Below are positions 40,563 through 49,351 of a stretch of DNA of 64,000 nt, piece by piece. Numbering within the stretch: position 1 is the first letter of the stretch; every line of letters starts with the position of its first letter. Origin of the DNA: Schizochytrium sp. CCTCC M209059 (Eukaryota > Sar > Bigyra > Thraustochytrida > Thraustochytriidae); NCBI GenBank assembly GCA_000818945.1, contig KN805403.1, forward strand, positions 233,587 through 297,586, given 5' to 3'. The notes beneath the pieces were generated by a model. It was given only the letters and a program-made list of their open reading frames with translations. It searched no databases and was not told the DNA's origin. The position numbers were made by a program, and so were the translations under genes.

Positions 40563-41180
40563 GCTTGGTTACTTTGAGACGGCCAGCCTCGAGCGTTTTC
40601 GGCCGCAGGTGCGCGAACGTGGACGTGCACGTCAGCACGCCCTGCGACGTAGACCTTTACTGCGCCCGCCGGCGCCTGCCGCAGTCTTTTATACTCCCTC
40701 CCTGACTGCCTCGGTTGTTAAAAAAAAAACCTGAGTCGTCGTGGTCAGGGGTCGCGGGCGGTGACTCCGGGAAAAGCAAGGTTCAACGGATAGGATGAAG
40801 AATAATGCAACATACTATATACATAGGCTGCATACTTACATGCACTGGGCTCGCAATGGGGACCATAGGGCAGGTAGAGCTGATGCGTGACAAAGATCAA
40901 GTGGAAGAGGGCAAAATTAAAAAACTGAGAGGAGGAAAAAGTCCCGCAAGCGGAGACCCAATCGGGAGCTATGATTTCAGTGTCGTTTATGTCGAGTGCA
41001 ATTGCAAAAGGCTGCGGTCTCGCATGTGTATACATGGATACTTTTGTGCAATGCAAGACAAGGAAAGACCAAGTTTAAAGGCCGAGCGACACAAAAAGAG
41101 ATCAAGCGCCGAACGAGGTTGATGCACGTACGAAATAATGTAGCGACGTGTGTAGAGTCGCGTTCTTATGTTTAAAGTGA
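40563..41180. other. intergenic between NTPase and carrier genes
   Basis: About 620 bp holding the NTPase promoter and the carrier's 3' end. Includes an A9 tract near 40722 and AT-rich sequence near 40810. No gene seen. Confidence 0.45.
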
Positions 41181-42218
41181 TTACACGCCGCCGTAGTTGA
41201 TGCCCATGACGTTGCTGAAAAAGGGCACGAGGACAGCCATGAGCGCACCAGAGCCACCGAGGTGCATGGCCTTGAAGCCAAGACCGGAATAGAGACCGCG
41301 GATGCCACTAGAAGCCACAATCTCCTTGGCGACGGTAATGTGCTCGGCGACGCCAGCAGGTGAGATGCCATAGGCGGGGCGGGTAGGATCTGCGAAGACG
41401 CGCTTCTGCACAACACTGCGCACGACATCACCGGGGGCGTTGGGGAAGGTGGCAAAGAAACCGGCGAGGAAGCCGGCGACGAGGGTGGCAACGGCATTGG
41501 GCACGCCAGCGTTGACCATTGGGGGCTCGACAGTGTTCTTCCACCACTGAAGGGTGGCAAAGAAGGTGCCGGTCCAGAAGCACTGACGCCACTGCATGCC
41601 GGCCCAGCCAACGTAGAGGCCACCAACGCCACGAGTCTTGTACATTTCCTGGATGAAGACGCGCGAGTTGTTCTTGAACTTGTTCTCGTGGTCGAGCTGC
41701 ATGCCGATCTTGGCCACCTCAAGGGGGCTGATCATGATGATTTCGGGGACGGTGGCCAGTGCACCGGCGATGGCCTTTTGGCCGACGGAGCAGTCCTTGA
41801 CCGGCTTGCCGTGGAGGTTGTTGCAGATGACGGGGAAGAAGAAGAACTTGGAGACGCGCATGACCGTGGACTTTGCGATCTCGGGGAGCACGCCCTTGGA
41901 GACGAAGCCCTTGACGCCGTGCTTCTGGTAGTGCGCGGTGACCGAGAAGCCCTCCTTGGTGCCGGCGGATGCCATGGTGAGGGCGCGCATCACGTCAACG
42001 GGGTACATGATGACGGCCGTGGATACGGCGGCGGCTGTGAGCGGCGCGAGCGTCGACGCCGCGCTCTGTGCGGAGTACGCGCGTACGCCCGCGAGCTTCT
42101 CGCCGCACTGTGCCTGCATCTGCGCCTGCACCTGCGCCTGCTGCAGCTGCTGCTGCGGCTGCCTCCGGCCCTTGCCGGCCTCGAGGCGCGCCTCCATCAT
42201 ATCCTTCAAGTTGAGCAT
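41181..42218 (-). CDS. mitochondrial carrier family protein (SLC25), substrate unassigned
   Basis: 345 residues with three repeats of the carrier fold, each ending its odd helix in the PX[DE]XX[RK] motif: YPVDVMRAL, SPLEVAKIGMQ and NAPGDVVRSVV. GLYVGWAGMQWRQCFWTG and GLYSGLGFKAMHLGG are matching matrix-loop/even-helix elements. It exchanges a metabolite across the inner mitochondrial membrane. It lacks the ADP/ATP carrier RRRMMM signature; the loops loosely resemble oxodicarboxylate/tricarboxylate-type carriers, but this is not firm. An N-terminal extension of ~55 residues has a Gln-rich stretch (21-38). ATG 42218 is the only good start. Confidence 0.88.
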   Translation of the reverse strand: MLNLKDMMEARLEAGKGRRQPQQQLQQAQVQAQMQAQCGEKLAGVRAYSAQSAASTLAPLTAAAVSTAVIMYPVDVMRALTMASAGTKEGFSVTAHYQKHGVKGFVSKGVLPEIAKSTVMRVSKFFFFPVICNNLHGKPVKDCSVGQKAIAGALATVPEIIMISPLEVAKIGMQLDHENKFKNNSRVFIQEMYKTRGVGGLYVGWAGMQWRQCFWTGTFFATLQWWKNTVEPPMVNAGVPNAVATLVAGFLAGFFATFPNAPGDVVRSVVQKRVFADPTRPAYGISPAGVAEHITVAKEIVASSGIRGLYSGLGFKAMHLGGSGALMAVLVPFFSNVMGINYGGV

Positions 42219-43608
42219 CTTCCCTCTCCCTTGGCCCGCCCTCGCGGTCGACCTCCGGATCCAAGCGCCCGCCTCTCTGCCCGCCCGCCCGCCTGCCTGC
42301 CCGTCTGCGCACCTGCGTACCTGCGTACGTGCGTCCGTGCGTGCCGCAGTTGCGAGTTTGTTTGCAATCTGCAGCAGCTGCTTCTCTCTCCGGGGCCTCC
42401 GTGTCTCCCTGCCCTGCTAGTCTCTATCTAGCTAACCATCGATCTATCCGCTGCTCGGCTCTGCTCTGTCTTTCTCAGGCAGTCCCTCCTGCGCTTCCTG
42501 CTGCCGCAGCTCCTGCCGCAGCTCCTGCCGACCTTGGCCGCTCTTGCGCGACGCGACCTTGCGCGACGCGACGCGATGCGATGCGAGGCGATGCGATGCG
42601 AGGCGAGGCGAGGCTGCTCGAGGCTGCTCGAGCGAGGGTCTTCGGCGCGAGGCGAAGCGATGCGAGAGCACGCGCCGATCGGACTCAAGGCGGAAGGCGA
42701 GGGCGTTAAAGGCTGGCTGTAAAGGAGGAGGAGATCATGATGTACCTTGGAGACCTTTACGGAGGTGGAGGCGCAGCAGGACCTGCTCGGCGGGGCGGCC
42801 GGCGAAGGCAGGCGTGGCGGGATGAGCGGCGAGAAACCCGGCGCGGAGCCGCGAAGCGGGGAGGAGAGGACGCAGGCAGAGCCGCGGAAAAGGGGTGGAT
42901 GAAATGCGTGTCGAGAGGAGCAGGAAGGGCCGAGGCGCGGTGTGCACGGGCAAGGCGTCAGGGCGAGGAGTGTAATGCGAGGCGGGAAACACGGAATGCC
43001 CGCGGCGATGCAGCATGTATCCACGAGGGAGGAGGGCAAGGAGGAGGCGAGATCGAAAGATGGCCCAGGGGAGCGGGAGTCTGCACGAGCACGGGCGCTG
43101 CTGCAGTGGTGCAAGCTGGCAGGTGGATATGCCAGCGGCAGCACGGAAGAGCGATCATCTCATCTTGGGGGAGTAGTCTATACTTGTGGTAGCCTGTACT
43201 TGGGTCATGAGCAGAACGACGATGATGATGATGATGATGATGATGATTGATGCAAGACACCATGCATGGATGTTGTTACGATGCTTCTTCATCCGTGCCG
43301 CCGGCTGCGGCGATCGCGACGGAGCGGCATGACGATGATGATGAACATCTCTACGTACATACGTACTGTACGTTATCTATCTAAAATCTCTCTGTCTCTG
43401 CGCCAGTCCCTCGTGACGCTTTGGCATTGGCCCAGGCCTCCGTCAACTGTACGTATGGCCTAGAAGTGTCTTAGGCGCGAGAAAGCAGTGGAGGAGGCCG
43501 CGCAGAAGGCGCGCGAGGACGGCGAGCAAAACGCAGAGCAGAGCAGGGCAGAGTGGCACGAAGACCGGCAGACAGAGCGCGGAGTAGCAGAGGAAAGGCG
43601 CGCGCAAG
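42219..43608. other. intergenic, GC-rich, with GAT repeat
   Basis: Divergent upstream DNA of the carrier and RRP42 genes. Contains CCTG/CTGC repeats, GCGACGCGAT/GCGAGGCGA repeats (42545-42610), a (GAT)n tract and TACGTACATACGTACTGTACGT near 43353. No ORF resembles a protein. Confidence 0.4.
43219..43247. repeat. (GAT)n microsatellite
   Basis: About nine GAT units; creates spurious poly-His or poly-Asp open frames. Confidence 0.9.
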
Positions 43609-44457
43609 ATGCCGCAAATCGGCGAGGGCGAGCGCATCTTTCTGGAGGCGGGCGCGAGACAGAGCGCGCGCGCAGATGGCCGAGGCGCCCTGGACCTGCG
43701 ACACTTGGTGCTGCGCAAGGGCGTGGTGGACTTCGCCAACGGATCCGCGTTGCTGGAGAGAGCGTTCACGAGCGCGCAGGTGCTTGCATGCGTGAAGCTC
43801 GAGGTTGTCGATCTCGAAGACTCGCGCAACGCCGGAAACGAGGATGTTCACTTTGACGTCTCCGTGGACTGCACGGCCATCGAAGCTCGCGAAGAAGACG
43901 CATCATTGAGAAAGTTGCGCGACTACGCCCGCTACCTTGGCGAGATGCTGGAGGAGCAGCTTCAAGAAATGGTCTCCGGGCAAGGCCATCTTCTCGAGGT
44001 GATCCCAGGCAAATTTTCATGGATGGTCAACCTGGACGTGGTCGTTCTCGGCACGGACGGAAACCTGCCTGACCTTATTTCGTTGGCAGCCTATGCTGCT
44101 CTTTGTGATGCTCGCATGCCCTCGATTGAGATCATGGACAGTGAGGGCGGCGCCAAGGATTTTCAGGTCGACTCGGATCCCCAAGGCGCGAAGCCCTTGC
44201 CGCGTCAACTTCTCGACAGTGTGCCCATTCGCGTCTCACTTTTTCGCATTGCAGAAACCATGCTTGTGGACGTCTCTGAGGATGAGGACTTGTGCTCCTC
44301 GCTGGCCATGAGTGTTTTGGTGAACCGACGCGGATCCCTTTGTGGATCGCACATTGACCGTGCAGGTTGTATTCCTCTTGTCGAGGTCGGGGCGCACTTG
44401 GCGACGGCATGCCAGATCGGCGCTGAACTTTTCAAGCTCCTTGACGCCAACCTTTGA
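43609..44457 (+). CDS. RRP42: exosome complex subunit RRP42 (EXOSC7-like)
   Basis: One of six RNase PH-fold subunits forming the ring of the RNA exosome, which processes and degrades RNA from the 3' end. 282 residues from ATG 43609, the family length. ARADGRGALDLRHLVL and DFANGSALLERAFTSAQVLACVKLEVV match the opening strand set of RRP42; HFDVSVDCTA, FSWMVNLDVVVLGTDGNLPDLISLAAYAAL and VPIRVSLFRI continue it. Eukaryotic RRP42 is catalytically inactive and structural. RRP42 is favoured over RRP45 or RRP43 by the DCTA and GNLPDLIS segments and the absence of a long tail. No intron. Confidence 0.9.
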   Translation: MPQIGEGERIFLEAGARQSARADGRGALDLRHLVLRKGVVDFANGSALLERAFTSAQVLACVKLEVVDLEDSRNAGNEDVHFDVSVDCTAIEAREEDASLRKLRDYARYLGEMLEEQLQEMVSGQGHLLEVIPGKFSWMVNLDVVVLGTDGNLPDLISLAAYAALCDARMPSIEIMDSEGGAKDFQVDSDPQGAKPLPRQLLDSVPIRVSLFRIAETMLVDVSEDEDLCSSLAMSVLVNRRGSLCGSHIDRAGCIPLVEVGAHLATACQIGAELFKLLDANL

Positions 44458-45062
44458 TGCGCTTTTCTTTTGATTTTCTTCTTTCTCCGACGACGCGGGG
44501 AGAAACAAAGAAAAAAACAATGGAATTGCAATTGTGCTATAGAGATGAGAAGAGAAGAGAAGAGAAGAGAAGACCGCTTACTTTGACAGCTAGCTAGCTT
44601 GGTAATGATGCGATGAACAAAAGTTGTGTTACCTTTTTGCCGCATCTTTACCGTGGATTATTGTCATTTTAATGATCATCAAGGGGAGAGGAGGGGGTTC
44701 GGCGCATCACTTTGTCCAACACACCAAAGAAGAAATCAGGAGAACAAAAAGAAATGATCTGATTTGGTTGTCATTGAACAGAGCCAAGAAGAAGACCTCA
44801 CTGCATCATCGACATGCTAGCGCTCTTCTGCACACAAGAAAATTGCTCACAACACGCTATCTTCAAAATGAAAAGAAAAATTAGAGACAAAGTAGGAACC
44901 TCACAGAAAACACAAAACGATCATGGATATCTGAATACAACAGTGCTTCGGAGAATGAACCTCCAATTGCAGCAAGCAGAGCAGCACAGCAGCAAGCAAG
45001 CCTGCAGCAGATCAAATACGATCAGAGCACACACACAAGTTAATCAGCAAAAGCGGACGTAT
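44458..45062. other. convergent 3' flanks of RRP42 and NIPA genes
   Basis: 600 bp, AT-richer, with a GAGAA pentamer run (44544-44571). No gene. Confidence 0.5.
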
Positions 45063-46841
45063 CTACCTGCCACGGCGGTTGTCGCGGCTCTTGTCCTTGC
45101 CCTGCTTGTCACCGTCTTGGTCATCAAAGTCGCCATCCTCACTTTCATCATCAGAGGACGAGTCGCCAAAGGTATCAAGGTCTGGATGTGCCCCAATATT
45201 GCGGCTAGATCCAAAGTTGAGCCTACCCTCGACGGCCGCGAAGCTCGAGCTCTTGTCCGTCCGACGCGGTCCGCCAGAGCCCGCGTTGGAATTGTCGTCG
45301 TCTTCGGCATCGTCCTCGGAGCGCCCAAAGGCTCGCGACCAATTGGTAAAGAATCCACGGCGTGCACTTGCCGGTAATGTGGTCGGCCCATGCGGCAACG
45401 AACTACGACGTTGTGCATCATCCGACAAGTGACCAACCTCGCTGCCACTGAAAGAGTCCATTGCGCTGCCGCGATGCAAGAAGTTGCCAACACGCTCGAG
45501 GTTGCTTTCCACCTCGCTGAGCAGAAACTCGAGAGGAATCCAGCGACCCGTAACGGCGCCATAAGGCGACAGATTGTTGAACTCCTGGTACCTGCGAAAG
45601 GACTCGCGGCGCGTCTCGTCCTGAATGGTCTGCGAACCGACCGTGGCAAAGCTGCTCGTGTGCGGCAGGTTGTGCGACGAGGCCCCATGGGCAGCGCCGC
45701 CCTCGACGTCGTCGGCAGGACTCGTCGTCCCGTCGCTCAGGCCCTGGCTCTCCGCCTCGAGCATGAGCAGCTCTTCGGGCGTCCGGCTCTTGTGCTTGGC
45801 AAGACCGAGAACGCCCACGAGGAGAACACCGAGACCAAGGGGGAAAAACACCTTTTGCAAAAGGTTAAAGTCGCGGAACTCGCCAAAGTACGAGGCGCCC
45901 GCAATGATAGTGAAGCTGACAAAGACGCTTTGGAACACTGGCACGATGACGACGGCGTCAAAATCGTTGAGCGCCGCGGCGAGCCAGTGAATTTGCCCAA
46001 AAATGGCCACGAACATGGACAGAATGATGAGGTAGGTGGCCGCGGAGGTGAACTCGTTGTTGCCGCGCGCCGTCGACTTGAGAATCTCAATCGTGCTCTT
46101 GGCAAAAAGCACCGACTGCGCGCCGATCAAGCCCGATAACAGGGCGCACAAGAGCGGCAGCACGGCCGCGATGCGCTTGTAGAATCGCGACTCGGTCTTT
46201 TCCATCGCGCGGAGCGCATTCCGCTTACGTCGCATGAGCACGACAGAGACGAACACGAGCACAATGAAGCCGCCCACCAAGACGGCGTACGGAATAAAGG
46301 TGGGGCGCTTGTACAGGCACTTGAGTGCATCGAGCGTGTAGCATTGGTCGCTCTTGTCGGCAAAGACCGCAATGAGGACGATGCCTCCGATGATGGCTAC
46401 AGTGGACACGAGGTCCAGCCTCGTGATGGTCTCGCCGAGCCAGTAGTTGGCGAAGAACAGGTTCGCCACCATGGTGAAGCCGCCCACAGGCGTGATGAGA
46501 CTTTGCGCGGCAAAGCCGAGAGCTGCAAAGTCCAGGACGGCACCAAGCACCACGCCCACGAGGCCGAGGAGCCAGAGCGGCTGCCGCACGTACGGTCTCG
46601 CCCGGCCATGAACGACCTCTTGAATCATGGAGTACTTTTGTGTGTTGACGCCAAAGTTGCTAAGAACAGAGGCGAGAATGCTGATGATGACGCCCACGTA
46701 CCACAGGTCCGCGCCTTCCTCGTCCTCGCCGGCGCCGCACTGCTCGGGCGGCGGCAGGCAGAACTCGTCGAGGCCGTATTCCTCGGCGCCCTCGTCGGCT
46801 AGCGCCCGCGCGAGCACCCGGAGGAGCAAGTCGGCGCTCAT
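45063..46841 (-). CDS. NIPA-family magnesium transporter
   Basis: 592 residues from ATG 46841 (MSADLLLRVL); the open frame continues upstream only through a GTG. After an acidic lumenal start, about nine hydrophobic segments lie between residues ~45 and 365, with the DUF803/NIPA landmarks GVIISILASVLSNFGVNTQKYS, PLWLLGLVGVVLG, AALGFAAQSLITPVGGFTMVANLFFA and FDAVVIVPVFQSVFVSFTIIAG. The ~215-residue cytosolic tail is Ser/Asp/Glu-rich and ends in a charged Asp/Lys/Arg repeat. NIPA proteins move Mg2+ at plasma or endosomal membranes. The long tail exceeds that of animal NIPA1/2. No intron. Confidence 0.93.
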   Translation of the reverse strand: MSADLLLRVLARALADEGAEEYGLDEFCLPPPEQCGAGEDEEGADLWYVGVIISILASVLSNFGVNTQKYSMIQEVVHGRARPYVRQPLWLLGLVGVVLGAVLDFAALGFAAQSLITPVGGFTMVANLFFANYWLGETITRLDLVSTVAIIGGIVLIAVFADKSDQCYTLDALKCLYKRPTFIPYAVLVGGFIVLVFVSVVLMRRKRNALRAMEKTESRFYKRIAAVLPLLCALLSGLIGAQSVLFAKSTIEILKSTARGNNEFTSAATYLIILSMFVAIFGQIHWLAAALNDFDAVVIVPVFQSVFVSFTIIAGASYFGEFRDFNLLQKVFFPLGLGVLLVGVLGLAKHKSRTPEELLMLEAESQGLSDGTTSPADDVEGGAAHGASSHNLPHTSSFATVGSQTIQDETRRESFRRYQEFNNLSPYGAVTGRWIPLEFLLSEVESNLERVGNFLHRGSAMDSFSGSEVGHLSDDAQRRSSLPHGPTTLPASARRGFFTNWSRAFGRSEDDAEDDDNSNAGSGGPRRTDKSSSFAAVEGRLNFGSSRNIGAHPDLDTFGDSSSDDESEDGDFDDQDGDKQGKDKSRDNRRGR

Positions 46842-47351
46842 TGTGCCCGAGCTCGTCACGGCCAATCTCTGCGCTCCGAAACCTCTACGTTCCACGAGCT
46901 CTGCGTCCAGGATTTTTCACTGGCCGTCGGAGCGCGCGTGCGGGCGAGCGAGCAAACAAGCAGGCACGCAGGCACGCAGGCACGCAAGCACGCAGGCGAG
47001 GCGCGCGACAACTCGGCGCGCGCGCACCTAGTCTGCGACAACTTGTAGAAGGCGCCTCGCTACACGCACGCACTGCAGCTTTTCCGACCAGGTCCTCGCG
47101 GGCAATGTCCTCGCGAGCTCTGCTCTGCTCTTCTCCGCTCTGCTCTGCTCTGCTCTGCTCCGCTTTGCCCTCGCGCGCCGCGAGCTCGCGGTCGGCGTGG
47201 CCGCCGCGGTCGCCTCGTACTGTCGCAGCGCTGGACGACGCCGGTCCCGCGCGATCCCGCCCGGCGTCGCGGCCTCCCTCTGCGCGGCGCGGCGCGGGGC
47301 GGGCGCTCGCTCCCCTCTGCGCGCGCGGGGCGGGTCTCGGGCGGCGGCGCG

Positions 47352-47605
47352 NNNNNNNNNNNNNNNNNNNNNNNNNNNNNNNNNNNNNNNNNNNNNNNNN
47401 NNNNNNNNNNNNNNNNNNNNNNNNNNNNNNNNNNNNNNNNNNNNNNNNNNNNNNNNNNNNNNNNNNNNNNNNNNNNNNNNNNNNNNNNNNNNNNNNNNNN
47501 NNNNNNNNNNNNNNNNNNNNNNNNNNNNNNNNNNNNNNNNNNNNNNNNNNNNNNNNNNNNNNNNNNNNNNNNNNNNNNNNNNNNNNNNNNNNNNNNNNNN
47601 NNNNN
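47352..47605. other. assembly gap (254 N)
   Basis: Run of N within extremely GC-rich sequence. The true length is unknown. Confidence 1.
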
Positions 47606-49186
47606 GGGGACGCGCGGGGTGCCCCCGTCGTGCGGAGCGGGGGAGGGCGGTAACGTAGACACCAAGGTAGACATGCAGGGACTCGAGGCGGCGAGGCGGA
47701 CGAGACCGGCGTGGCCGAGATTGAGCGCGAAGACGGCGCGCAAAAAGAGGGGCGCGCGGTGAGGGAGGGCGGAGAGGCCCCGCCCCCGGGGTGGACAGGG
47801 CGGCGGCACGGCGCGGAAGCCGCGGCAGGGCGCGAGGTGGCGGCCGCGGGCGCAGCTGGCTGGGCGGCCGCTGGCCAGTGTCCCACGGCGGCAAGAGGTG
47901 GGTTTGTCTTGCTTTCTGTCAAACATGCGACTGAAGACATGCCGGCGCTCGGTCCCGCGCGAAGGCCGAGTGTCTTCGCGCCCGCGCGCGAGACAGAACG
48001 CGCAGGACTCGCACGCCCGCCCGCCATTTCCGCCCAAGGCGAGGCCAAAGGCTGCGGCGCAGCGCGGGCAGCGTCGTGGTCGAGGCCGCCGGCGCGGAGA
48101 GGAGAGAGGAGGAGGAGGATGCTCCGTTCGTTTCACTGGCCCGATTCCTTCCTCCAATGTTTGCGCGATGCTTGGCTGGTCACCTCGAAGCCAAGCGAAG
48201 CGAAACTCTGTCTACAACATGATGAGCGCTATCGTGGCCGGCGCCGAGAAGAAAGGTTTCCAGCACCAGTGCAGCAGATAGCGTCCAGCGCGGATGAAGT
48301 CGCCGGTGCGCAACGCAAATGGGTACGTACGTTGGATAGATGGTTGGTTGATCGCTTGGGGGCCAGTTGTACCACCCACCCAGCCAGAGGCAGAAAGAAT
48401 GCTTGCGATGCGTTTTAATGGGGGATTGATTGTGTCAAGAGTGACGGAGGACGCGGCGATCTGCCAGTGGCTGTGCCTTCGTGCGTGCGTGCGTGCGTGC
48501 GTGCGCAAGCAAGCAAGCAAGCAGGCATTCCAGCAGCGACCGAGCGAATACAGCGCGACGCGAGGCACATTGGGACGCGAAGCGTTTACGACATTTCGAC
48601 GGACGCCGTGTGACAGACACCCAGAGAGACCTCTGGGAAAATGTAATGCAAGGGGGTGTGCGCAACAAGCGACATCGTCGTTGGCGTCTGTCTGCCAGCG
48701 CTGCCGTTGAGGAACGAGAGACGACAACAACGACGACGCGACGAGTCTGCAACCTGGCTGACGTTGACGCCCGTTGCCGCCTGCAGCCTGGCTGCGTGCC
48801 CAACTGGAGGCGGAGCGAGAGAGACGCAAAGGCGCGACGAGATACGCAGCGACAGTGCCACACAAGTCTCGGGGCCGGAGCGCAGTGCAGTGAAGTGACA
48901 GGTGACCAGTCAGGCAGAGGCAGCGCGCCTTGCCAATAAAGAACGGCACGAACAAGGACAGGGAGGATAACCTGTTTCGGAAGAGGTATTCGCGGGCACC
49001 CCACCCCTCTGGTTGCGAGAACCAGTTCTCGAACTCCCTTCCACTTCGCTTGGACTAGAGTCGCGGGAACACCAGCGCCAGCGCGTCGCGTGCTGCACAT
49101 GCACACGACGACGTACGTACAAAGTGGTCTGTCTCTGCAGCGCGCCGCAACGTCGCCACAAGCGTAGCAAGCCCGGTTAGAAGAAG

Positions 49187-49342
49187 CCCAAACTGCGAGT
49201 CGTAAAAGTAACGAGAAGGGGGGTCCTTGTCTCGAACGTGAAACGATAACAGCACGCCTCGGAGCAGCCAGGAGCCTGGACAAGAGACCAAACTGGGAAT
49301 CGCAAAAGCAACAAGGAGAGTGATCTGGTCTCGAACGAGAAC
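49187..49342. repeat. diverged ~56-bp direct repeat upstream of the desaturase
   Basis: CCCAAACTGCGAGTCGTAAA through TCTCGAACG (from 49187) recurs 100 bp later as ACCAAACTGGGAATCGCAAA through TCTCGAACG (from 49287), roughly 80 percent alike by eye. The second copy ends 10 bp before the start codon, so it lies in the leader or core promoter. Confidence 0.65.
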
Positions 49343-49351
49343 TTGCAAGGA

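Larger units (their letters stand above)
46842..49351. other. 2.5-kb GC-rich gene-poor region with gap
   Basis: Upstream DNA of the NIPA and desaturase genes. Repeats: GGCAC/GCACGCAG (46960-46998), a (GCTCT)n pentamer array (47114-47163), GTGC/GCAAGC repeats (48480-48522) and a diverged direct repeat just before the desaturase. Open frames across the gap or through 47711-48418 are low-complexity or unmatched and are not called. Confidence 0.4.

Noticed and set aside
46885..48157. Several 270-390-residue open frames around the second gap
   Set aside because: Same artefact: open through N and GC-rich low-complexity DNA.
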